Assembly (NCBI GenBank): GCA_015057705.1
Contig: SVDU01000004.1
Coordinates: 1-64,000, forward strand
Direction of reading: 5' to 3'
DNA: 64,000 nt
Origin: Paenibacillaceae bacterium
Lineage (GTDB): Bacteria; Bacillota; Clostridia; Lachnospirales; Lachnospiraceae
Shown here: positions 17,141-27,242 of the stretch, in pieces
How the letters are laid out: the number at the start of each line of letters is the position of its first letter
Position numbering within the stretch: position 1 is the stretch's first letter
Translations under genes and position numbers: made by a program
The notes under the pieces: model-generated
Database searches by the model: none
What the model was told of the DNA's origin: nothing
What the model saw: the letters and a program-made list of their open reading frames with translations, nothing else

Positions 17141-18606
17141 ATCATGTGCTGATTGCAGAAGATTGTAAAATTATAAGAAAAGGAATCTCTGCCATGATTG
17201 CCCGGTGTCAGGTTCCGATTAACCAGATTATAGAATGTAAAAATGGTCTGGAGGCACTGGAGATTATCCGGAACATGCCCATTGATGTTCTCATTACAGA
17301 TATTCGTATGCCGGATATGGATGGAATCACGTTGGTGAAAGAACTTCAGAAGAGCCAGTACATACCAAGAATTGTTGCAATCAGTGGATTTGATGATTTT
17401 TCCTGCGCTGTTGATTTGCTTAGATGTGGAGCAAGAGAATATCTGCTAAAGCCAGTGAAAAGGGAAGAACTGAATTCAATTATGATGAAGCTGGAGGAAG
17501 AGATACAGAAGGAGCAGTCTGAAAAACGGGCAAAGAGGGCGTTGTGTTACAGTCAGATAAGGCGAATTCTTTTATCTGAAAATATTACCAGAGAAGAGAT
17601 GAATGAGGCAGAGCGGTTAAACTGGTTCAATGAGGAAACTTATTCAGTAGTAATAAGCAGCGGGACTTTTAATGAGTCAGATGATACACAGATAGTTACG
17701 TTCCCTGATGTGGAGGGGTGCCAGGTGACCTTAATGGCAGAAAAAGAAGTGAAAGATTTTATTTTAAACAGGAGTGGCAGCTCAGACTTTGGAGTCAGCG
17801 ATCCCTTTCAGGGAGTCTCAAATTTAAGGAAAGCGTATGAACAAGCCAGACAGCGGAGAATCCGTGGTTTTTGTATGCAGGAAAGAGAAGGGATAACCAG
17901 TAAAAACTGCCTGATGCGCCAAAATGAAATGGAGTGTTTTGTTCAACGGATCGGAACTCAGAAAAACAGTAAAAACGAAGCAATTCTTCTGGAACTTGCA
18001 GACCGAGTGAAAAAAGGAGAAGTGGAAGGATTACAGTTTCAGGATTTTATGAGTCACATTATTATGAGAGTCAGAGAATTTTACGGCAGAATCCTGGCAG
18101 AGGAAGAGATATCTTTGGAAAAACTCTGCCATATGCTTGAATTTAACAACATTGATGAGTACTGTACAGAAATCAGGCGGGTGTTCTCCTGCATCAATGA
18201 ACGGGTGCTTCGTGAAAATGATGATTATAAAAGCCGCTTAAAGGTGGAGGAGGCGCTGGCCTATATGAATGAAAATTATTCCAGAAATATCAACATGGCC
18301 ATGGTCTCCAATTACGTAAACATGAATTACACCGTATTTTCCATTGCATTTAAGGAATACACCGGTGATAACTTTGTTAATTATTTACGAAAGATCCGGA
18401 TGAATGAAGCAAAGCGGCTGCTGGCAGAAACTGATTATAAGATCGGCGAAATCGGACAGATGACAGGGTATGAAGATCCCAAGCATTTCATGAAGACTTT
18501 TAAGTGGGTGGCTGGTATCACTCCCAGCGAATTTCGGAAAAATTTAAGAGTGAAGGATGGGAAAACTGAAAATATTACACCAAAAACGAAAATAGTAACA
18601 TTTTAA
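17137..18606 (+). CDS. YesN-type response regulator with AraC DNA-binding domain
   Basis: The 489-residue regulator has an N-terminal receiver domain (phospho-acceptor aspartate in LITDIRMPDMDG, about residue 56; conserved lysine in LLKPVK). A middle linker follows, then a C-terminal AraC-type double helix-turn-helix (about residues 385-475, ending GYEDPKHFMKTFKWVAGITPSEFR). ATGA overlap with the kinase gene indicates translational coupling. Its target is most likely the ABC importer and glycosidase genes immediately downstream. Confidence 0.9.
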   Translation: MNHVLIAEDCKIIRKGISAMIARCQVPINQIIECKNGLEALEIIRNMPIDVLITDIRMPDMDGITLVKELQKSQYIPRIVAISGFDDFSCAVDLLRCGAREYLLKPVKREELNSIMMKLEEEIQKEQSEKRAKRALCYSQIRRILLSENITREEMNEAERLNWFNEETYSVVISSGTFNESDDTQIVTFPDVEGCQVTLMAEKEVKDFILNRSGSSDFGVSDPFQGVSNLRKAYEQARQRRIRGFCMQEREGITSKNCLMRQNEMECFVQRIGTQKNSKNEAILLELADRVKKGEVEGLQFQDFMSHIIMRVREFYGRILAEEEISLEKLCHMLEFNNIDEYCTEIRRVFSCINERVLRENDDYKSRLKVEEALAYMNENYSRNINMAMVSNYVNMNYTVFSIAFKEYTGDNFVNYLRKIRMNEAKRLLAETDYKIGEIGQMTGYEDPKHFMKTFKWVAGITPSEFRKNLRVKDGKTENITPKTKIVTF

Positions 18607-18622
18607 TCAAACCTTTTAACAT

Positions 18623-18670
18623 CTACAATAGAATTGTAGCAGATAATTGCCCCAGGTTAAAAGACCTGGG
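18623..18670 (+). promoter_or_regulatory. two adjacent hairpins ahead of the binding-protein gene
   Basis: CTACAAT/ATTGTAG (18623-18629 with 18633-18639) and CCCAGGT/ACCTGGG (18651-18657 with 18664-18670) form two small hairpins. They lie in the 88-base gap between the regulator and the binding-protein gene. No T run follows, so they are more likely an RNA-stability or processing element than a terminator. Confidence 0.4.
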
Positions 18671-18694
18671 AGATCATTGGGCGGAGGTTTATGA

Positions 18695-20572
18695 ATGAGA
18701 AAGAGATTTAACAAGTGGTCTGCGCTGCTTACTGCTGGCGCAATGACTATGACCCTTCTTTCCGGATGCCAGAAAGCAGCATCAACGGATGGAACCGGAC
18801 AGACAAGCAAGGCTGAGGAGACAACACAGACTACTGCACAGACGACAACGGCGGAAGAAAAAAAGGATTCGGCAGATGCCGGTTCCACACCAAGGAATGA
18901 AACTCTTTATTTCAACGGACAGCAGTGGGGGACAATTAATGACTGGAATCCCTTAAGCTCTAACTCAAACAATGCAATGGCAGTTACACAGCAGGATAAT
19001 GCAAGGGTGCTTGTATATGAGACTCTTTTCATGTATAACATGCTGGACGGAAAACTTTACGGACTTCTAGGTAAGGATTATTCCTGGAACGATGCACAGA
19101 CAGAGCTGACCATAACCTTAAATCCGGATGCCAAATGGAGCGATCAGACTCCGGTTACTGCACAGGATGTTGCGTACACCTTTGACTGCCATAAAAAATA
19201 TGCCTCTGCACAGGGCAGTGATTATTCCAATTACATTGATTCAGTTGTAGCAAAGGATGATCACACCGTAATATTTAAGGCGAAGCTGGATGACAAAGGT
19301 CTTCCGGAGAATCCCTTAAAGGTTGTGGAATATGTTCCGAAAATTTATGTTTTGCAGAAAGCTTATCTACAAAAAGTGGAGCAGCGTAATGGCAACGATG
19401 CAGACAAAATCAAACAGGATCGTATGGACGATTTCGTCGCTTCCGGACCTTATAAATCCTATTACAATGACGACCAGAAAGTTGTTTTTGTTAGAGATGA
19501 TAATTATTGGGGAAAGGCCTTGTGGGGAAAGCTTCCTGCACCAAAATATATCACCCATGTAATCTATGAGAATAATGCCGCAGGAGATACTGCGTTTAAA
19601 GCCGGAGAGGTTGATGTTTCCCAGCAGTTCATCACCAATGTGCAGAAACTTTGGGAAGAAGATGGTCTGCCAATCTCCACCTATATTGATGAGGCACCTT
19701 ACGGCGTCTGTGCCACCATGCCAACCGCTTTCTTTAACGTGGAGAAACCAGGACTTGACCGGAAAGAAGTAAGAAAAGCCATTGCCATGGCAGTTGATTA
19801 TGATCAGATCATCGCTTCCGCCATGTCCAATCAGTCACCAAGCTTTAAAGATGTACCCCGTTCCATTATGAATCCTACTTCTGGGGAACAGGCGCTGGTG
19901 AATCAGGATGCGTTAAAAGATTATCAGTTTACAGGCAATGATGTGGAAGGAGCGAAAGCTCTCTTAGACAAGGCTGGTATTGTAGATAAAGATGGAGACG
20001 GAATCCGTGAAATTGACGGTAAGAATCTTACCTTTAAGGCCGAATGTCCGGATGGCTGGACGGACTGGAATGCATCTTTGGAAATCGTTGCAGCAGCAGG
20101 AAGCAAAATAGGAATAGGAATTGAGACTTATTTCCCAGATGCCAATACCTTCTATGACGATATGACGACCAGGAAGTTTGATATCTGTATGTGGAGTCCG
20201 CCTGCAGCTTCTGTTGCAAACCCATGGGGCAGAGCTATGGCCTTTATGTCCACTGATTACGCTAAGCTTAAGGTAAACTGGACTGGCAACTACGGCGGTT
20301 ATATCAATGAGGATGCAAACAATCTGTTAAAGAAGATCCCGTTAGAGACCAATAAAGATACACTGAAAGAGTATTATACAGAACTGAGCAGAATTTACTT
20401 GGATGAGGTTCCTTCCTTCTCCCTGATGTACAGACCGATGGTGTTTCATGCAGTGAATGAAAGTGTATGGACCGGATTCCCACAGCTTGATGATGGTGAT
20501 AACATTCCGCCAACAGACTGTACCGATGGTTACGGAATCGCAGCGCTTTATAATCTGGTGAATGTAAAATAA
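18695..20572 (+). CDS. ABC transporter substrate-binding lipoprotein, family 5
   Basis: The 625-residue precursor has a lipoprotein signal peptide with lipobox LLSGC (lipidated Cys25), then a Thr/Glu-rich linker and a family 5 (oligopeptide/DppA-type) binding domain. The domain shows [27 protein letters not shown] and an [15 protein letters not shown] segment. It should capture a ligand outside the membrane for the permeases that follow. Family 5 proteins beside glycosidases often bind oligosaccharides rather than peptides, and the GH2/GH3 genes downstream support that. GGCGGAGG precedes the ATG. Confidence 0.9.
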   Translation: MRKRFNKWSALLTAGAMTMTLLSGCQKAASTDGTGQTSKAEETTQTTAQTTTAEEKKDSADAGSTPRNETLYFNGQQWGTINDWNPLSSNSNNAMAVTQQDNARVLVYETLFMYNMLDGKLYGLLGKDYSWNDAQTELTITLNPDAKWSDQTPVTAQDVAYTFDCHKKYASAQGSDYSNYIDSVVAKDDHTVIFKAKLDDKGLPENPLKVVEYVPKIYVLQKAYLQKVEQRNGNDADKIKQDRMDDFVASGPYKSYYNDDQKVVFVRDDNYWGKALWGKLPAPKYITHVIYENNAAGDTAFKAGEVDVSQQFITNVQKLWEEDGLPISTYIDEAPYGVCATMPTAFFNVEKPGLDRKEVRKAIAMAVDYDQIIASAMSNQSPSFKDVPRSIMNPTSGEQALVNQDALKDYQFTGNDVEGAKALLDKAGIVDKDGDGIREIDGKNLTFKAECPDGWTDWNASLEIVAAAGSKIGIGIETYFPDANTFYDDMTTRKFDICMWSPPAASVANPWGRAMAFMSTDYAKLKVNWTGNYGGYINEDANNLLKKIPLETNKDTLKEYYTELSRIYLDEVPSFSLMYRPMVFHAVNESVWTGFPQLDDGDNIPPTDCTDGYGIAALYNLVNVK

Positions 20573-20600
20573 GAGGAATTACAAAAGGGGTGAGACTTTG

Positions 20601-21602
20601 ATGGGATATAAAAAATATTATACCAATAAAATCATCTGGTATCTGATAACTCTGGTAATTGCTGTGGTGCTGAATTTCATTCTGCCCAGACTGATGCCAG
20701 GTGATCCGGTCTCAGCCATTGCGGCCAGGGCGGTAGACGGCATGACCGATTCTACCGCAATCCAGGCCGTATATGAGGACTATGCGGAAAAATTCGGTGT
20801 CAATTTGCCTATGAGCACGCAGTTTCTTATTTTCATTAAGAATGCTTTAAGAGGGGATTTTGGAGTTTCCTTCAGCCAGTATCCCAGAACCGTGGGGAAT
20901 ATTATTGCTTCATCCGTATGGTGGACCGTCTGTCTTCAGCTTCCTGCAATTTTGCTTGGCTGGATTCTTGGTAATGTCCTTGGAGCGGTTTCTGCCTATA
21001 AGAAGGGTATATTTGATAAAGGAATTCTTCCTGCATTTTTATTTATGAGCAATGTACCGGCTTTTGGTATGGCGACTGTTCTTCTTTATGTATTTTCACT
21101 GAAGCTGGGTCTGGCTCCTTCCAGCGGAGGCTATGGTTTTGATTTAATTCCCAGCGCAAGCATTACATTTTTCCGTTCTGTTCTGGCTCATTACCAGCTT
21201 CCATTCTGGTCTGTTGTTCTCATAACGGTAGGTGGTCAGGCGATCGGAATGCGTTCCATGTCAATCTATGAATTGAATGCAGATTACGTAAAATACAGCC
21301 GCTTTATGGGTATTAAGGACAGAAAGATTGTGGGATATGTATTTCGCAATGCCATGCTTCCCCAGATCACAGGTCTTGCCATGTCCATTGGAACCATGAT
21401 CGGAGGGGCACTGGTTGCGGAAATTATCTTCAGTTATCCGGGTCTTGGAACCACACTGCTGGCCGCTGTCAAAGGAAGGGATTACCCCTTGATATCAGCC
21501 TGTACACTGATTATAACAATCATGGTATTACTGGCTAATTTAATTGTAGAGCTGATTTACGGTGTCATTGATCCCAGGATCAAGGCAGCACAGCAGGATT
21601 AG
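20601..21602 (+). CDS. ABC transporter permease, DppB/OppB type
   Basis: The protein of about 333 residues has an N-terminal membrane helix, the PGDPV motif after it ([13 protein letters not shown]) and several further helices. It contains the cytoplasmic EAA-type loop ending [25 protein letters not shown], which contacts the ATPases. It forms one half of the membrane channel of this importer. AAAGGGGTGAG precedes ATG 20601. It lies 28 bases after the binding-protein gene. Confidence 0.9.
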   Translation: MGYKKYYTNKIIWYLITLVIAVVLNFILPRLMPGDPVSAIAARAVDGMTDSTAIQAVYEDYAEKFGVNLPMSTQFLIFIKNALRGDFGVSFSQYPRTVGNIIASSVWWTVCLQLPAILLGWILGNVLGAVSAYKKGIFDKGILPAFLFMSNVPAFGMATVLLYVFSLKLGLAPSSGGYGFDLIPSASITFFRSVLAHYQLPFWSVVLITVGGQAIGMRSMSIYELNADYVKYSRFMGIKDRKIVGYVFRNAMLPQITGLAMSIGTMIGGALVAEIIFSYPGLGTTLLAAVKGRDYPLISACTLIITIMVLLANLIVELIYGVIDPRIKAAQQD

Positions 21603-21613
21603 GAGGGCGAGTG

Positions 21614-22864
21614 ATGAAAAACCAGATCAGACAGATTTTCCATTCCCCTAAATTTACAGTGGGATTTATCATATTTGCAGCATTGCTTGTGTTAACCGTT
21701 TTTTATCCTTTGATTGTGACCAATGATCCTTTGGAGATGGTTGGACAGGGGAACTTTTTTAAGCCGGGAACCTATATCTCAGTCTCGGAAGCGGTAAATA
21801 CAAATCCATATACCTTAAATTTAAATGCGTCATCTGGCAGGCTTGAGCAGAATTTAAGCATGGAGGAACGTATGGCCATGGCTGACTGGCTTAATCAGTT
21901 TGCAGGCATTTCTTCAAAGGAGATGGATGTAACGGATGCCGGGGGGCTTGTTTCACTGTGGAAGGACCATTATGATTCTGCCAGTGAGCAAAAAGGTCTT
22001 ATCGCCGCCAGAAAAAAGTATTTCAGCCGTCTTGATAAAAAGATTACAGGACTGCTTGAGGACAGAGATGTTCTTCTGGCTGAAAAGAATCAGGAGACAG
22101 GGGAAGTATCGGTTAAAAAGACCATACCATCCACCTCTTATGTCAATGTTAAGGATGTAGGAAGCAGACGGGTATTCATACTGGGGACAGATAATTTCGG
22201 ACGTGATGTATTGACAGAGCTGGTGGCAGCCATTAAAACCTCTTTAAAAATAGGATTTATTGCAGGACTGATTGCCACAACCATTGGACTTTCTCTGGGT
22301 CTGATTGCCGGGTATCTGGGGGGAATCATCGATGACTTTATTTTGTTTATCACCAATCTGTTTACTGTAATCCCCAGCTTTATTCTTCTTATTCTCATTT
22401 CCTACAGCATAGGCAAAAATGCCAGAGGGGTGATGATGGTGGCAATTATTATCGGACTTACCTCATGGACCTGGACTACCAGATCGGTTCGTTCCCAGGT
22501 GATTTCTCTTCGAAACAGAGATCACGTGAATTTATCGAAGCTTTCCGGGCACAGTCTGTTTCGGATTATTCTGACAGATATTCTTCCATACATAGCATCT
22601 TACGTTGTAATGGCACTGATTTTACAGATTTCCTCCGGGATTCTTGCAGAAGCGCAGTTATCGATGATCGGGCTTGGTCCTGCGACTACGACGGTATCCA
22701 CTCTTGGTCTTATGATGAACTGGGCGATGTCTTACAGTGCACATTTGAATGGGGACTGGTGGGCTTATTTTCCTGTCATCATTTCCATCGCACTGATTTC
22801 ATTTTCCTTAAATCTGATGAATACGGGCCTGGATCAGATATTTAATCCACAGTTAAGAGAGTGA
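21614..22864 (+). CDS. ABC transporter permease, DppC/OppC type
   Basis: The protein of about 416 residues is longer than a usual DppC because of a roughly 150-residue soluble insert between the first membrane helix (about 17-38) and the main membrane block. The block starts near the LGTDNFGRDVLTEL motif that marks this family. The EAA-like loop (SKLSGHSLFRIILTDILPYI) is present. AGGAGGG at 21601-21607 better fits ATG 21614 than GTG 21611. It is the second half of the channel. Confidence 0.88.
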   Translation: MKNQIRQIFHSPKFTVGFIIFAALLVLTVFYPLIVTNDPLEMVGQGNFFKPGTYISVSEAVNTNPYTLNLNASSGRLEQNLSMEERMAMADWLNQFAGISSKEMDVTDAGGLVSLWKDHYDSASEQKGLIAARKKYFSRLDKKITGLLEDRDVLLAEKNQETGEVSVKKTIPSTSYVNVKDVGSRRVFILGTDNFGRDVLTELVAAIKTSLKIGFIAGLIATTIGLSLGLIAGYLGGIIDDFILFITNLFTVIPSFILLILISYSIGKNARGVMMVAIIIGLTSWTWTTRSVRSQVISLRNRDHVNLSKLSGHSLFRIILTDILPYIASYVVMALILQISSGILAEAQLSMIGLGPATTTVSTLGLMMNWAMSYSAHLNGDWWAYFPVIISIALISFSLNLMNTGLDQIFNPQLRE

Positions 22865-22876
22865 GGAGGATAAAAA

Positions 22877-23884
22877 GTGGGAAAGACAATGCTGGAAGTG
22901 GATCACTTAAAAACGAAATATATTACCAGATTTGGGGAAAATGTCTTTGCAGTTGACGGAGTATCGCTTAAAATAGAAGAAGGGAAATCTCTTGGAATCG
23001 CAGGGGAATCAGGCTGCGGAAAATCCACACTGGCACTGAGCCTGATGGGGTATTATTTTGCGCCCCTTCATTATCAGAGCGGGACCATAAAGATGGATGG
23101 AGTGGATATAACCGGAATGAAGCCGGATGAGATCCGTAAGAAGGTACTTGGCAACGAAATTGCTTATATCCCTCAGGCTGCCATGAATGCCTTAAACCCC
23201 ACACAGAAGATTATTTCTTTTATCGAAGATGTCATACGGGCTCATGACCCTGGTGCTTCAAAAAAGGAGATTTATGATCTTGCAAGGGAGCGGTTTGAAA
23301 TTCTGGGACTGCCGGAAAGTGTATTAAAGAAACATGCAGTGGAACTGTCCGGAGGCATGCGGCAAAGGACAGTCATCGCCATATCCACTATTTTATCACC
23401 CAAAGTACTGATTGCAGATGAACCTTCCTCTGCTCTTGATGTGACTTCCCAGAAGATGGTAATCAAGATGCTTCGGAACTTAATGGAAAAAGGCTTTATA
23501 AAATCTATGATATTCATTACCCATGAGCTTCCTCTCCTTTATAATGTTACGGATGAGATTATGGTGATGTATGCGGGGCAGATCGTGGAGCATGCAACTG
23601 CCAAGGAGATGGTTTTTGATCCTCTCCATCCATATTCCAAAGGCCTGATGGGTTCCATCCTGGTTCCGGAGAAGGGGGCAAGAGATGCCAAGCTGACTGC
23701 CATACCCGGCACTCCGCCTAATTTAAAAAATCCACCCAAAGGCTGCCGGTTTGCAGACCGCTGCCGCTATGCCAAGCCTGCCTGTATGCTTCACCCAATT
23801 GCGGAAAGCCGCCTGGAAGACGGCCGGATGTACCGCTGCTATCTGGAAGAAAAGGAATTAAGGGAGGTATACCAGGATGAGTGA
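22877..23884 (+). CDS. ABC transporter ATPase, DppD/OppD type
   Basis: The 335-residue ATPase has Walker [10 protein letters not shown], a Q-loop near [11 protein letters not shown], signature LSGGMRQR, Walker [13 protein letters not shown] and a switch histidine in FITHELPLL. The C-terminal oligopeptide-type extension carries four cysteines ([18 protein letters not shown]) that bind an iron-sulfur cluster in some homologues. The start is GTG 22877 behind GAGGAGG. It overlaps the next ATPase gene by 8 bases. Confidence 0.9.
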   Translation: MGKTMLEVDHLKTKYITRFGENVFAVDGVSLKIEEGKSLGIAGESGCGKSTLALSLMGYYFAPLHYQSGTIKMDGVDITGMKPDEIRKKVLGNEIAYIPQAAMNALNPTQKIISFIEDVIRAHDPGASKKEIYDLARERFEILGLPESVLKKHAVELSGGMRQRTVIAISTILSPKVLIADEPSSALDVTSQKMVIKMLRNLMEKGFIKSMIFITHELPLLYNVTDEIMVMYAGQIVEHATAKEMVFDPLHPYSKGLMGSILVPEKGARDAKLTAIPGTPPNLKNPPKGCRFADRCRYAKPACMLHPIAESRLEDGRMYRCYLEEKELREVYQDE

Positions 23885-24704
23885 AGAAAAAAAGCAGGTA
23901 CAGAACAGCTCCTGTTTAAGCGGAACTGGTGTGACTAAGATCTTTGGAATGGGTAAGGAAAAAACAGTGGCGGTGGATCATGTGGATTTCCAGTTTCGGG
24001 AAGGTGAGATTGTATCTATCGTGGGTGAGAGCGGTTCGGGGAAGACAACTCTATCTAAGATGCTGCTGGGATTAATCAGTGTCACAGAAGGGGAAATTTG
24101 CTTTCAGGGAAAGCCGCGGGATATTAAAGGCTATCGTAAAAAGAAAGAGTATTGGAGGGGAATTCAGGCGATTTTTCAGGATCCGTTTTCCTCCTTCAAT
24201 GTATTTTATAAAATTGATCAGGTGCTTTTAGACTGCATTAAAATGAGAGGCGGCGCCAGACTCCCTTATGAGAAAAAGGTGGAGATGATGACGGAAGCCT
24301 GCCGTTTTGTTAATCTGAAATTTGAAGAACTGACCAACAAATACCCCTTTGAGCTTTCCGGAGGTCAGATGCAGCGGCTGATGATTGCAAGGATCTTTCT
24401 TTTAAAACCGGCGATTCTGCTGGCAGATGAGCCTACCTCCATGATTGATGCCTGTTCCAGAGCCACCATACTGGATATGCTGTTAAAGCTGAGAGATGAG
24501 ACCAACATGACCATTATTTTCATCACTCATGATATCGGGCTTGCTTTTTATATTTCTGATTCCATCTACATAATGGAACATGGAAAATTTGTGGAATCAG
24601 GAACTGCCGAAGCTGTGATTCTAAATCCCAAGGCGGCATATACAAAACGCCTCATTAATGATGTACCCAAAATTCATGAAGAGTGGGACTTATCAACTGT
24701 CTGA
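23877..24704 (+). CDS. ABC transporter ATPase, DppF/OppF type
   Basis: The 275-residue partner ATPase shows Walker [10 protein letters not shown], signature LSGGQMQR, Walker [13 protein letters not shown] and FITHDIGLA with the switch histidine. It lacks the long OppF C-terminal cysteine tail and ends shortly after the nucleotide domain. It completes the five-gene importer and is followed 22 bases on by the GH2 gene, which implies one transcript. Confidence 0.9.
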   Translation: MSEEKKQVQNSSCLSGTGVTKIFGMGKEKTVAVDHVDFQFREGEIVSIVGESGSGKTTLSKMLLGLISVTEGEICFQGKPRDIKGYRKKKEYWRGIQAIFQDPFSSFNVFYKIDQVLLDCIKMRGGARLPYEKKVEMMTEACRFVNLKFEELTNKYPFELSGGQMQRLMIARIFLLKPAILLADEPTSMIDACSRATILDMLLKLRDETNMTIIFITHDIGLAFYISDSIYIMEHGKFVESGTAEAVILNPKAAYTKRLINDVPKIHEEWDLSTV

Positions 24705-24726
24705 CTGCGGATTGAAAGGAGAATGT

Positions 24727-27213
24727 ATGAAAAAAAGGGTAATAGACAAAGCATTTGTAATGCGGATTGCTTCAGAAGAAACCTGGTATCCGGCAACGGT
24801 GCCTGGCAGCGTGTATGGTGATCTTCTGGCCAATGGAGTGATAGAAGATCCTTACTGGCGGGACAATGAGTTAAAAGCGCTGGAGCTGATGAAAGAGGAT
24901 TTCGAATATGTAGGCGTTTTTGACGGAGATGACGAAATATTAAAGCAGGAAAAAGTCTGCCTTCACTTTATGGGACTTGATACTCTGGTAGACATCTATT
25001 TCAATAACACCCCTCTTGGCAGTGTAAATAACATGCACCGTCAATGGGAATTTGAAGTAACAGATGTAATAAAGCAGACAGAAAATAAGCTTCGGTTAGT
25101 ATTCCATTCTCCCACCAGGTTTATTGAAAAAGAATATGAAAAGGATAAAATCGGAGGTTCAGAGGATGCCATGCGGGGCTTTTCAAAGCTGAGAAAGGCG
25201 CATTGCATGTTTGGCTGGGACTGGGGTCCCAGACTTCCGGATGCCGGTATCTGGCGGGATATTTTCCTGACTGGTGTAACCGGCGCCAGTTTTAACAGTG
25301 TTTCGGTCAGTCAGCGCCATGAACCGGAAGGGGTATATTTAAATTTTAAAGTTTTAGTTGACCGAACTGTGGATAACCGTCTGCTTGATTGGGGGAGAGA
25401 TAACAAAGAGCTTCTGAAAGATGGTTATACTTTGGACATTACGGTCACAGACCTTGCAGATAAAAGCCAAAAGAAGGTTCATGCCTTTGGTGGAAAGCCA
25501 GAAGAGATTCTCATTGAAAACCCCAGACTTTGGTGGCCTAATGGGTATGGAGAGCAGAATCTTTATTCCGTACTGGTCCGGCTTTTGAAAAATGAGGAAG
25601 AGGTCGATTCATGGGAAAAAAGAATCGGTCTTCGTACGCTTACAATGAAAAGAACAAAGGATGAGTTTGGTGAATCCTTTGCTCATGAGGTTAACGGAGT
25701 CAGCTTTTTTGCAATGGGAGCTGATTACATTCCTGAGGATTGTATTTTAGGCAGATGCAGCGAGAAGAGAACAAGGCAGCTGCTAACCCAGTGCAAGGAA
25801 GCTAATTTTAATGTAATCCGGGTCTGGGGAGGAGGTCATTATCCCTTTGATGGGTTTTGGGATATCTGCGATGAGTTGGGACTGGTGGTGTGGCAGGATT
25901 TTATGTTTGCCTGCGCACTTTATGATCTGACAGAGGAATTTGAGGAAAACGTCCGAAGGGAATTAATTGATAATATCCGGAGAATCCGTAGTCACCCAAG
26001 TCTGGGACTCTGGTGCGGCAACAATGAGATGGAGATGTTTACGGATACGGAGATCTGGGGCTGTACCCCCAGACAGAAAGCCGATTATATTAAGCTATAT
26101 GAATATATAATACCGAAAATATTAAAGGAAGAAGATCCGCATACCTTTTACTGGCCTGCCAGCCCCTCATCCGGAGGAAGTTTTGACAACCCCAACGATG
26201 AAAACCGGGGAGATGTCCATTACTGGGATGTGTGGCATGGAAACAAGCCTATTACAGAGTACCGCAAATTTTATTTCCGTTACGTTTCAGAATTTGGTTT
26301 TCAGTCATTTCCATCTATAAAGACAGTGGAGACTTTTACGGAAAAAGAGGAAAGAAATATCTTTTCCTACGTCATGGAAAAGCATCAGCGCAATTCCACA
26401 GCAAACGGAAAGATAATGAACTATATGGAGCAGACCTTTTTATATCCCAGTGATTTTGATACCCTTCTTTATGCTTCCCAGCTTTTGCAGGCAGAGGCCA
26501 TGCGCTATGGGGTGGAGCACTTTAGAAGAAGCCGTGGACGCTGTATGGGAGCGATTGTGTGGCAGCTCAATGACTGCTGGCCTGTAGCTTCGTGGTCGTC
26601 CATCGATTATTACGGAAGATGGAAAGCGCTTCATTACTATGAGAAGCGGTTTTTTGCACCCCTTATGATTTCCTGTGAGGAAGAGGGAATACTTACCCAG
26701 GATACCAATCCCAACGCCCAGCCTTATGAGGTAATTAAATCCATTCGACTGTGCGTGGCCAATGAAACCCGAAGGGATGAAACGGTGACCGCTGTCTGGG
26801 AACTGAGAAAAAATAACGGAGAGATAGTGAAAAACGGGCTGGAAGAGTGTGTAGTTCCAAAGCTTTCATCTCTGTGGTTTGAAAAGATTTCAATGCAGGA
26901 TGCCAGTCTTTATGAGGATTATGTCAGCTATAAACTGGAGCAGGGGGGAGAAACCCTGTCCCAGGGAACAGTTTTATTCTGTCCACCCAAACACTATCGT
27001 TTTCTTGATCCCCAGCTGACCGTACGGTCAGACGGAGGATTTCTGATCGTGGAGGCAAAGGCTTATGCCCGCTCTGTAGAAATCCGTAACAAAGAGGATA
27101 ATCTTCTGTTAAGCGATAATTTCTTTGATATGAATCCGGGAGAAAGAAAAGTCAGGGTTCTAAAAGGTCTGCCAGAGGAGTTAACTGTGAGAAGTGTTTA
27201 TGACATCCGATAA
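24727..27213 (+). CDS. GH2 beta-mannosidase
   Basis: The enzyme of about 828 residues matches the beta-mannosidase branch of glycoside hydrolase family 2. It has an N-terminal jelly roll (WYPATVPGSVYGDLLANG), a middle sandwich with NPRLWWPNGYGEQNLY, and a TIM barrel with IRVWGGGHYPFDGFWDICDELGLVVWQDFMF. The acid/base glutamate is in GNNEMEMF (about residue 433) and the nucleophile in SEFGFQSF (about 522). It releases mannose from non-reducing ends of beta-mannosides. No signal peptide, so it acts in the cytoplasm on imported oligosaccharides. AAAGGAG places the start at 24727. Confidence 0.9.
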   Translation: MKKRVIDKAFVMRIASEETWYPATVPGSVYGDLLANGVIEDPYWRDNELKALELMKEDFEYVGVFDGDDEILKQEKVCLHFMGLDTLVDIYFNNTPLGSVNNMHRQWEFEVTDVIKQTENKLRLVFHSPTRFIEKEYEKDKIGGSEDAMRGFSKLRKAHCMFGWDWGPRLPDAGIWRDIFLTGVTGASFNSVSVSQRHEPEGVYLNFKVLVDRTVDNRLLDWGRDNKELLKDGYTLDITVTDLADKSQKKVHAFGGKPEEILIENPRLWWPNGYGEQNLYSVLVRLLKNEEEVDSWEKRIGLRTLTMKRTKDEFGESFAHEVNGVSFFAMGADYIPEDCILGRCSEKRTRQLLTQCKEANFNVIRVWGGGHYPFDGFWDICDELGLVVWQDFMFACALYDLTEEFEENVRRELIDNIRRIRSHPSLGLWCGNNEMEMFTDTEIWGCTPRQKADYIKLYEYIIPKILKEEDPHTFYWPASPSSGGSFDNPNDENRGDVHYWDVWHGNKPITEYRKFYFRYVSEFGFQSFPSIKTVETFTEKEERNIFSYVMEKHQRNSTANGKIMNYMEQTFLYPSDFDTLLYASQLLQAEAMRYGVEHFRRSRGRCMGAIVWQLNDCWPVASWSSIDYYGRWKALHYYEKRFFAPLMISCEEEGILTQDTNPNAQPYEVIKSIRLCVANETRRDETVTAVWELRKNNGEIVKNGLEECVVPKLSSLWFEKISMQDASLYEDYVSYKLEQGGETLSQGTVLFCPPKHYRFLDPQLTVRSDGGFLIVEAKAYARSVEIRNKEDNLLLSDNFFDMNPGERKVRVLKGLPEELTVRSVYDIR

Positions 27214-27242
27214 CAATGAATGAAAAGAAGGGATAGATAACA

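Noticed and set aside
18651-18670. Terminator after the response regulator gene
   Set aside because: The CCCAGGT/ACCTGGG hairpin is not followed by a T run and the next gene is functionally linked, so read-through is expected.
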